A DNA stretch of 6,501 nucleotides from Candidatus Bathyarchaeota archaeon. Lineage in GTDB: Archaea; Thermoproteota; Bathyarchaeia; TCS64. The stretch lies in contig JAUVHT010000048.1 of NCBI GenBank assembly GCA_030593155.1, positions 1-6,501 on the forward strand, in the 5' to 3' direction. Below are positions 1 to 4,513 of the stretch, piece by piece. A program made the translations under genes and the position numbers. The notes under the pieces were generated by a model. It did not search any database and was not told the DNA's origin. It worked only from the letters and a program-made list of their open reading frames with translations. Within the stretch, counting starts at the first letter, position 1. Each line of letters opens with the position of its first letter.

Positions 1-26
1 AAGGACATGAACGGGGGTAAAAGGAC

Positions 27-749
27 GTGGAAACCAGAGTCAGGGAATTGAAGTACAGGATGATGATCACAGACCTCCTCAAAGTCGCCAGCGAGAGCCA
101 CACATACCAAGAGCTCTCGGAGATCCTCGGTTTGAGCCCTCCCATCCTCAGCCGTTACATGAGGGGTCACGTCCTCCCTAGTTTCAGCCGGGCCCAGGGT
201 CTATACGACAAGCTCATGGAGATCACCAACATCAAGGATGCGCTGAAGAAGCGTATCAGCTTCGACGAGGAAGGCTACTTCGACAACACCCCTCTGGTGT
301 CGGAGATCACCTGGCTCAAGATTATGTCCAACTACGCCCTTGAAAAGTTCGCAGGCCGCAGGGTGACCAAGATCCTCACGGCCGCCGTGGACGGCATCCC
401 GGTGGCCACTCTCGTCGCGAACCTACTCGATGTCAACCTCCTCGTGGCCAAGGGCAGGAAGGAGGTCGGAATCAACGACTTCATAGAGGAGACTTACATC
501 CCCAAGGGCTCCGCCATCAGACAGAGCCTGTACTTGCCCAAGTCATCCATCAGGAAGCGGGACAGCATCCTCATCATCGACGACGTCGTCCGCACCGGCG
601 AGACAGTCAAGGCCCTTGTGGACATGGTTGCGAACCAGAGGGCCGACATCGCCGGCATCTATGTCCTTGTTACGGTTGGCGACGAGTGGAAAAATTATCT
701 GAAAGACTGTATCAGCAAGCACTCCTTCGAGACCTTGATCGAATTATAA
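27..749 (+). CDS. gfcR: GfcR-like HTH-phosphoribosyltransferase transcriptional regulator
   Basis: The protein has 240 residues. An N-terminal helix-turn-helix lies at about residues 26-47 (TYQELSEILGLSPPILSRYM). A type I phosphoribosyltransferase domain follows at about 85-240. Its PRPP-binding loop is ILIIDDVVRTGET at 181-193, with the acidic pair D185-D186 and the TGET turn. This domain order is that of GfcR, the haloarchaeal regulator of sugar catabolism first named PyrE2. The known family is a DNA-binding PRTase-like protein rather than a pyrimidine enzyme. The ligand and target genes here are unknown. The GTG at 27 is chosen because an in-frame TAA at 18-20 blocks extension and a GGGGGT Shine-Dalgarno sits at 13-18, 8 bases upstream. 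The ATGs at 60 and 63 are alternatives that would keep the HTH. A plain orotate PRTase is less likely because of the HTH. Family assignment is firm, physiological role is not. Confidence 0.85.
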   Translation: METRVRELKYRMMITDLLKVASESHTYQELSEILGLSPPILSRYMRGHVLPSFSRAQGLYDKLMEITNIKDALKKRISFDEEGYFDNTPLVSEITWLKIMSNYALEKFAGRRVTKILTAAVDGIPVATLVANLLDVNLLVAKGRKEVGINDFIEETYIPKGSAIRQSLYLPKSSIRKRDSILIIDDVVRTGETVKALVDMVANQRADIAGIYVLVTVGDEWKNYLKDCISKHSFETLIEL

Positions 750-750
750 G

Positions 751-762
751 TTTCTTATTCTC
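751..762 (+). terminator. Possible T-rich terminator after gfcR
   Basis: A pyrimidine-rich, mostly T tract (TTTCTTATTCTC) begins one base after the gfcR stop. Archaeal polymerases stop at oligo-T tracts without needing a hairpin. The run is interrupted, so this is only a weak candidate. Confidence 0.3.
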
Positions 763-791
763 GCATTCGGGATCTCCTCATCATCGAATGC
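763..791. repeat. 7-bp inverted repeat in the gfcR-rpo7 gap
   Basis: GCATTCG at 763-769 is perfectly repeated in inverse as CGAATGC at 785-791, with 15 bases between. In RNA this is a 7-bp stem, with one further G-U pair possible inside. It lies 14 bases after the gfcR stop. It could be a 3'-end hairpin of the gfcR transcript or an operator for a dimeric regulator. The sequence alone cannot decide. Confidence 0.45.
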
Positions 792-924
792 AAATTAGAA
801 GTGGCTAGTCGATAAGATACTGTACCATTGAGTACCCAGAACGGGATAGATCGTAGCGCAAAGGGGGGTACAGGGGGATAGAATAGAGAAGACAGAGTCT
901 TTCACGAGGAGCTTGTGAAGAATA

Positions 925-942
925 GGGAATCTTTTTAATTAA
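925..942 (+). promoter_or_regulatory. Possible distal promoter of the rpo7 operon
   Basis: A TATA-like CTTTTTAATTAA at 931-942 follows a purine-rich GGGAA at 925-929 that could serve as BRE. If used, transcription would begin near 961 and leave a 5' leader of about 100 bases before rpo7. It matches the archaeal TATA pattern somewhat better than the proximal candidate. Confidence 0.35.
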
Positions 943-1010
943 GTCTGTGGGGTCTTGTTTAGGTCAAGGGTAAAAGTCGATCGCGGACTAATTTCCGTGA
1001 AAACTCTCAT

Positions 1011-1027
1011 TAAAAAAGGCTTTTATC
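1011..1027 (+). promoter_or_regulatory. Possible proximal promoter of the rpo7 operon
   Basis: An A-rich purine stretch (AAAAAAGG, 1012-1019) as BRE is followed by CTTTTATC at 1020-1027 as TATA box. The spacing predicts a start near 1048, about a dozen bases before the rpo7 ATG. That start would leave only part of the GAGG (1046-1049) Shine-Dalgarno in the message, so start site and leader are uncertain. Confidence 0.4.
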
Positions 1028-1060
1028 CATGGTTCCACGTCAAATGAGGCGAGCCCACGC

Positions 1061-1645
1061 ATGTTCAACAAGATAACCATGAGGGACACGATCCGTATAG
1101 ACCCCACGAGGTTCGGTCAGCCCCTGGAGGACGCGGCCTTCGAGGAGTTGAAGATGAAATACGAGGGGCTGGTGGATGAATCCCTCGGATACGTCATAAG
1201 CGTCATCGGCCTCGAAGTCAATCCCATAGGCCGGATACTTCCGGGGGACGGCGGCACCCATCACCCCGTCACTTTCTCGATACTGACGTTCTCCCCCGAG
1301 CTACAGGAAGTGATCGAGGGAGAGGTCGTGGAGGTTGCGGACTTTGGAACGTTCCTCCGGATAGGCCCGGTGGACGCTCTTCTCCACGTCTCTCAGCTCA
1401 TGGATGACTTCATCTCTTACGACGAGAAGCAGGGGGTCCTGCTGGGAAGGGAGAGCGGCCGGACGATACAGAGAGGAGACCTCTTCAGGGTCAGGATAGT
1501 CGCCGTCTCTTTCCCCCGGGGAAGAAGCTCCGGAAAGATTGGGGTCACAGCCCGGCAGCCCTTCTTGGGGAAGCTAGATTGGATCGAAGCCGAGAACAGG
1601 GAACTCCAACCCCCTGAAGAGGGGGAGAAGGAGGGGGCGAATTGA
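1061..1645 (+). CDS. rpo7: DNA-directed RNA polymerase subunit Rpo7 (RpoE', Rpb7 homologue)
   Basis: Rpo7 pairs with Rpo4 to form the stalk of the archaeal RNA polymerase, helping open-complex formation and binding emerging RNA. The 194-residue protein has the Rpb7 N-terminal domain at about 1-80, with the family pattern RFGQPLEDAAFEELKMKYEG and the PGDG turn at 61-64. An S1 RNA-binding domain follows at about 83-165, with EGEVVEVADFGTFLRIGPVD, LLHVSQLMDD and the closing KIGVTARQPFLGKLDWIE. Length and both ends match the family, usually near 190 residues. The short C-terminal tail is acidic and glutamate-rich. The ATG at 1061 gives the normal N-terminus (MFNKITMRDTIRI) and follows a GAGG at 1046-1049. 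It is the first gene of the five-gene operon and overlaps spt4 by four bases. Confidence 0.97.
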   Translation: MFNKITMRDTIRIDPTRFGQPLEDAAFEELKMKYEGLVDESLGYVISVIGLEVNPIGRILPGDGGTHHPVTFSILTFSPELQEVIEGEVVEVADFGTFLRIGPVDALLHVSQLMDDFISYDEKQGVLLGRESGRTIQRGDLFRVRIVAVSFPRGRSSGKIGVTARQPFLGKLDWIEAENRELQPPEEGEKEGAN

Positions 1646-1824
1646 GCAGAGCCTGCAGGAAGTGCAAGATCATCATCGAGGAGCCCTCGTGCCCCTTGTG
1701 CAGGGGCACAGATCTAAGCGACGACTACTCGGGGCTCCTCGTCGTCCTGAAGCCGGAGGGCTCGCAACTCGCCCAGAAAATGGAGATAAAAGATGAGGGC
1801 CGCTACGCCCTCAAGATCAGATAG
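1642..1824 (+). CDS. spt4: Transcription elongation factor Spt4 (RpoE'')
   Basis: Spt4 is the small zinc protein that binds the NGN domain of Spt5. Together they clamp RNA polymerase and increase its processivity. The 60-residue protein carries four zinc ligands as C5-x2-C8 and C17-x2-C20. These are followed by the family segment TDLSDDYSGLLVVLKPEGSQ and the ending GRYALKIR, at full normal length. Initiation is at TTG, which shares the bases TTGA with the rpo7 stop codon (1642-1645), so the genes are probably translationally coupled. A strong GGAGGG at 1630-1635, inside the end of rpo7, lies six bases ahead. A neighbouring rpo7 is the usual archaeal arrangement. No other start exists before the first cysteine pair, so the TTG is well supported. 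Confidence 0.96.
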   Translation: MSRACRKCKIIIEEPSCPLCRGTDLSDDYSGLLVVLKPEGSQLAQKMEIKDEGRYALKIR

Positions 1825-1837
1825 GGGCTGCCGACCG

Positions 1838-2368
1838 ATGAGGCAAAGGAGGATCACCAGGGTCCTCCCGGTGGCCATGAGGGCGGAGCTGAAGACGCCT
1901 CTGGGCCACCTCTTCCGAGGCCCCCCTGCCGAGACGGTTCAACGGCTTGTAGAATTTCTCGAAGACAGAGAGACCCCCCTCTTCGCAGTCGTGGGAGATT
2001 TCACTTCTGAGAGCATACTCGCATCAAGTTTGGAACCGGATATCGTGGTCGTGGATCACAGGATCATGAGGATCACGGTGGACCCCCTCGATCACGGTTC
2101 GAGGCAGATCATCAAAACGAAGAACGCGCAGGGGACCATCGACGCCGAGGCATGGGAGGCACTAGAGGAGGCGGTAACCCTTAAAAGCCAGGCGTCTGTA
2201 ATCGTTGAGGGCGAGGAAGACCTCCTGGTACTGCCTCTCATCTCCCTGACGCCTCTGGGATCGGTGATAGTGTACGGTCAACCCCGGGAGGGGATGGTCG
2301 TTATCGAGGTAACGGAGGAGGTGAAAGGGTGGACCGACGACTTCTTAGCCCGGATGGAGGAGAGCTGA
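1838..2368 (+). CDS. GTP-dependent dephospho-CoA kinase (DUF359 family)
   Basis: The protein has 176 residues. It belongs to the archaeal DUF359 family, shown in Thermococcus to phosphorylate dephospho-CoA with GTP, the last step of coenzyme A synthesis. It is unrelated to bacterial CoaE. Conserved elements are ELKTPLGHLF near the start (17-26), VVGDFTSESIL (51-61), VVDHRIMR (71-78), NAQGTID (96-102) followed by an acidic helix, VEGEEDLLVLPLI (123-135) and VYGQPREGMVVIEV (145-158). No P-loop is visible, as expected for this family. The ATG at 1838 is preferred: it lies 13 bases after the spt4 stop and gives the family N-terminus, with GGGG at 1824-1827 upstream. An in-frame ATG at 1793 would overlap spt4 and add 15 unconserved residues. 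The ATG at 1877 would cut into the N-terminal segment. It ends one base before rps24e. Confidence 0.92.
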   Translation: MRQRRITRVLPVAMRAELKTPLGHLFRGPPAETVQRLVEFLEDRETPLFAVVGDFTSESILASSLEPDIVVVDHRIMRITVDPLDHGSRQIIKTKNAQGTIDAEAWEALEEAVTLKSQASVIVEGEEDLLVLPLISLTPLGSVIVYGQPREGMVVIEVTEEVKGWTDDFLARMEES

Positions 2369-2369
2369 A

Positions 2370-2669
2370 CTGAAGACGGAGCTAAAGACGACTAAAAAGA
2401 ACCCCCTACTAAGCCGGATGGAAGTGACCTTCGAGATCCAGGAGCCTGCGACCCCCCGCAGGTCTGAGGTCCGGAGGGAGATCGCAGTATTGCTGAAGAC
2501 CGATCTGGACAACGTATGGGTTAAACGCCTTGATACGCACACGGGGACACACAAGACAGTGGGGCTCGCTCACGTCTACGACAGCGTCGAAGCAGCCATG
2601 CGGGTCGAGCCAGAGCACATAATCGCGAGGAACAAGACTCCTGAGAGAGAGCCCGAACCGGAGGAGTAG
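2370..2669 (+). CDS. rps24e: 30S ribosomal protein S24e, probable CTG start
   Basis: S24e is a small-subunit ribosomal protein shared by archaea and eukaryotes. The first ATG in this frame (2418) would give only 83 residues and lose the conserved N-terminal strand. Reading upstream in the same frame gives LKTELKTTKKNPLLSRMEV, which contains the family hallmark NPLL about ten residues after the start. The only plausible initiator before an in-frame TAG at 2346-2348 is CTG at 2370. It lies 9 bases after a strong GGAGG (2356-2360) and gives 99 residues, the usual length. Conserved parts are ATPRRSEVRREIAVLL, a GTHKTVGLAHVYDS segment typical of the family, and an acidic tail (EREPEPEE). It starts one base after the kinase stop and ends three bases before rps27ae, so coupling is likely. 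Product call is firm; the CTG is a strong inference. Confidence 0.9.
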   Translation: MKTELKTTKKNPLLSRMEVTFEIQEPATPRRSEVRREIAVLLKTDLDNVWVKRLDTHTGTHKTVGLAHVYDSVEAAMRVEPEHIIARNKTPEREPEPEE

Positions 2670-2672
2670 TTT

Positions 2673-2840
2673 ATGCCAGTCAAGAAGATCCATGAGCAGT
2701 ACGAGATGAAGGACGGGAAGCTGGAGAGGAAGCGGCCCTTCTGTAACCGATGCGGGAGGGGCTACTTCATGGCGGACCACGGCGACAGGTACACATGTGG
2801 CCACTGTAGCTTGACCATGTTCAAATCCCAAAAAAAATAA
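2673..2840 (+). CDS. rps27ae: 30S ribosomal protein S27ae
   Basis: This short gene encodes 55 residues beginning [20 protein letters not shown]. It has a zinc ribbon with C24-x2-C27 and C42-x2-C45 ([23 protein letters not shown] is split by a tight loop), and ends KSQKK. The spacing, the basic N-terminal arm and the DRYTCG wording are those of archaeal S27ae, which binds 16S rRNA in the head of the small subunit. In eukaryotes the same domain is fused to ubiquitin. No ubiquitin part is present here, as is normal in archaea. A GGAGG at 2660-2664 lies 8 bases before the ATG, inside the end of rps24e, and only three bases separate the two genes. It is the last gene of the operon. Confidence 0.96.
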   Translation: MPVKKIHEQYEMKDGKLERKRPFCNRCGRGYFMADHGDRYTCGHCSLTMFKSQKK

Positions 2841-2856
2841 ATCGATAGATTCTAAA

Positions 2857-2878
2857 CTCGCTGAGGCTAGTAAGCGAG
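2857..2878 (+). repeat. Small hairpin after rps27ae
   Basis: CTCGCT at 2857-2862 and AGCGAG at 2873-2878 form a perfect 6-bp stem with a 10-base loop, 16 bases after the rps27ae stop. No T tract follows, so it is not a standard terminator. It may protect the 3' end of the operon message, or it may be chance. Confidence 0.3.
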
Positions 2879-2920
2879 GAGGCAGCATCGGAAAACCATC
2901 AATCGGGATGAGAGGATTCA

Positions 2921-3610
2921 ATGAAGGTCAAAGGCGTCGTATTCGATCTGGATGCCACCCTGATCAATCTCGGGGGTTTCGTCGACTGGAAAAAAGCCCA
3001 CATCAAGGCTATGGACGCATACTTGACGTGTGGCTGCCCCGAAAAGTTGATCAACCGCTTCAGTGAGAAGGGCCTTTTCAACATGCTCAACCTGGTCAGG
3101 GAAGAGAACGCCCTCGGGATGGATGACGCCGAGGTAGAACGGATTCAAGAGGAAGCCTACCAGGCCATCGAGTCATGCGAGTGGGAAGGCGCACTGAACT
3201 CCCATCTCTTGCCTGGATGTTCTTCGACGCTCGGATGGATCGCTGATCAAAGGATAAGAATGGGAGTCGCCACCTCGAACTCCCAGGCCGTGGCGGAGTG
3301 GATTCTCGAGGCAAGAGAGATTCGAGGGTATTTCTCCTCCGTGGTGGGTCGTCGACCAGATCTCAAAATGAAGCCCCACCCAGATCAGATCTTGAAGTGT
3401 TTCGAAGAGATGGGTGTGAAACCAGAACGGGGTGTGGTCGTCGGTGACAGCGTTAAGGACGTCCAGGCTGCAAAATCCTCCAACGTCTTAGCCATCGCAG
3501 TGCCATCATTTTTCACGAGGCGTGAATCCCTCGAGGAGGCTGGAGCAGACTATATAATTGATAACCTGGGGGCTCTCCCAATTCTATTGTCATCCCTTGA
3601 AGGTGTCTAG
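2921..3610 (+). CDS. HAD-superfamily hydrolase, phosphatase-like
   Basis: The 229-residue protein shows the four HAD motifs. Motif I is FDLDATL (8-14), with nucleophile D9 and acid/base D11. Motif II is VATSNS (116-121), with T118. Motif III is K151 in KMKPHPD. Motif IV is VVGDSVKD (173-180), with D176 and D180 for Mg2+. Motif I has Ala where Gly is usual (DLDAT for DLDGT). A helical cap lies between motifs I and II (about 17-95), as in subfamily IA, whose members include phosphoglycolate phosphatases. The substrate cannot be read from sequence. The protein is probably a soluble cytoplasmic phosphatase. The ATG follows AGAGG at 2911-2915. An 80-base gap separates it from rps27ae, so it may be a read-through member of that operon or have its own weak promoter (A/T-rich stretch at 2831-2843). 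Its last 21 bases overlap the opposing rhomboid gene. Confidence 0.88.
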   Translation: MKVKGVVFDLDATLINLGGFVDWKKAHIKAMDAYLTCGCPEKLINRFSEKGLFNMLNLVREENALGMDDAEVERIQEEAYQAIESCEWEGALNSHLLPGCSSTLGWIADQRIRMGVATSNSQAVAEWILEAREIRGYFSSVVGRRPDLKMKPHPDQILKCFEEMGVKPERGVVVGDSVKDVQAAKSSNVLAIAVPSFFTRRESLEEAGADYIIDNLGALPILLSSLEGV

Positions 3611-4282
3611 AGGAACGCCGTAATAGAGGCTAATAAAATACATCAAAACGAGGATTGCGGCAGCCACGATGAGCCCTTTTAGCGCTCTCCTTTTGTCCGT
3701 GATGAAGGCGTAGATGCACCCTGTGAGGAATCCCACGATGTGGGCGTCGTGGGCGATTGCGATGTCGTTGGCTATCCATATCGCAGACGATTCAACAAGG
3801 ACCAGTATCAGACCCACAACGACGGAGGGAAGGGGGACGACCAAAGCGTAGGTCAACTTGAAGGGCATGAAGAGAAACAAGACTGCAATAATGCCGAAGA
3901 TGGCCCCCGAGGAACCTATGAGGGGAACACTCGACAGGGGGTTGAGGTAGCAATGCGCTATACCTGCTAATACGCCTGATACTATGAAAAGAATGAGAAA
4001 TCTCAGATGGCCGATGTCCCTCTCGACGATTATCCCGGCGCCTATCAAGGCTATTACATTCACGGAGAGATGGACCCAGTTACCATGCATGAAGATGTAG
4101 GACACAACGCTATCCAGGAAAACGCCGTCTAAGAGTCGAACAGGCATCAGAGAATAAGCCTCAAAGATGTAAAGGGCCCTGGCCGAGGGGAGTAGACTCA
4201 AGTAGACTTGGAGGAACACCATTAACGCCATAAGGAGATACGTGATAACGGGTGTCGGCTTTCTCTCACTTGCCTCGTCCAT
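3590..4282 (-). CDS. Rhomboid-family intramembrane serine protease
   Basis: Rhomboid proteases cut membrane proteins within the bilayer with a Ser-His dyad. The 230-residue protein has a short charged N-terminus and about seven hydrophobic segments (near 11-31, 72-90, 93-113, 119-140, 143-172, 180-197 and 203-222). This fits the six-helix core plus one C-terminal helix. The catalytic serine is S125 in GSSGAIFG and the catalytic histidine is H181 in AHIVGFLTG. The oxyanion-hole residues H71 and N75 lie in HGNWVHLSVN, and the L1 loop precedes them. All key residues are present, so an active protease is expected; the substrate is unknown. The ATG is the first base set after a likely TATA box, with no Shine-Dalgarno, which suggests a near-leaderless message. 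The gene is divergent from lysS and convergent with the HAD gene. Confidence 0.93.
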   Translation of the reverse strand: MDEASERKPTPVITYLLMALMVFLQVYLSLLPSARALYIFEAYSLMPVRLLDGVFLDSVVSYIFMHGNWVHLSVNVIALIGAGIIVERDIGHLRFLILFIVSGVLAGIAHCYLNPLSSVPLIGSSGAIFGIIAVLFLFMPFKLTYALVVPLPSVVVGLILVLVESSAIWIANDIAIAHDAHIVGFLTGCIYAFITDKRRALKGLIVAAAILVLMYFISLYYGVPLDTFKG

Positions 4283-4310
4283 GTGCTCGAAGAGATAGGG
4301 AGGTTGCAGT

Positions 4311-4324
4311 GTTTAAGCCTGACG
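4311..4324 (-). promoter_or_regulatory. Probable promoter of the rhomboid gene
   Basis: On the minus strand GTCAGG (BRE-like) is followed by CTTAAAC (TATA-like, plus-strand 4312-4318). The box centre is about 33 bases from the rhomboid ATG. This predicts a leader of under ten bases, in line with the missing Shine-Dalgarno. Confidence 0.45.
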
Positions 4325-4361
4325 ACCGATCCAATCTTCGAGTACCCCACGTAGAGAATAA

Positions 4362-4380
4362 ACGACATCATAGACGACAT
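4362..4380. repeat. Direct repeat ACGACAT in the divergent promoter region
   Basis: ACGACAT occurs at 4362-4368 and again at 4374-4380, a period of 12 bases, about one helical turn. It lies between the promoters of the rhomboid gene and lysS and could be a pair of regulator half-sites. At this length chance is also possible. Confidence 0.3.
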
Positions 4381-4454
4381 ATACAATGGTTATTTGGCCT
4401 GAAAAAAACAGAGATGAAAGTGATTGAGATTCAAAGGCGACGCTGAGCCACGCA

Positions 4455-4470
4455 AGAGGAAGATATTTAC
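4455..4470 (+). promoter_or_regulatory. Probable promoter of lysS
   Basis: A purine stretch AGAGGAA (4455-4461) suitable as BRE is followed by GATATTTAC (4462-4470) as TATA box. It predicts a start near 4490 and a leader of about 22 bases, which would include the GGGG (4502-4505) that precedes the TTG start by 8 bases. Confidence 0.5.
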
Positions 4471-4513
4471 AGGTCTTTGCACATCCCAAGGGTGAATAAA
4501 CGGGGTCTAAATA

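Larger units (their letters stand above)
750..1060. other. Non-coding gap between gfcR and the rpo7 operon
   Basis: This 311-base stretch has no convincing coding frame and no tRNA or rRNA. It holds the T-rich tract and inverted repeat just after gfcR. A second, looser pair (GTACCC 832-837 and GGGTAC 866-871) surrounds a G-rich patch at 863-878. A 5-bp inverted repeat (TTCAC 901-905, GTGAA 915-919) follows. Two TATA-like boxes upstream of rpo7 complete it. The stretch is long for a compact archaeal genome, so a small RNA or a regulated leader is possible but not shown. Confidence 0.6.

Noticed and set aside
1029..1076. Small upstream frame (ATG 1029 or 1044) overlapping the rpo7 start
   Set aside because: It has at most 15 codons and no conserved feature, and the proximal promoter would exclude its first ATG. 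It is most likely chance.
1793..1837. Upstream ATG for the dephospho-CoA kinase
   Set aside because: It would overlap spt4 by 32 bases and add residues that do not resemble the family. The ATG at 1838 fits the family N-terminus and operon spacing.
2409..2921. Open 170-codon frame on the minus strand
   Set aside because: It lies opposite rps24e and rps27ae, whose protein motifs, zinc ligands and ribosome sites are clear. It shows no recognisable domain and is a by-product of GC-rich coding DNA.
4408..4450. C/D-box guide RNA (ATGAAAG near 4414, CTGA at 4443)
   Set aside because: The C-box-like sequence departs from the RUGAUGA consensus and no internal D' and C' pair is seen.
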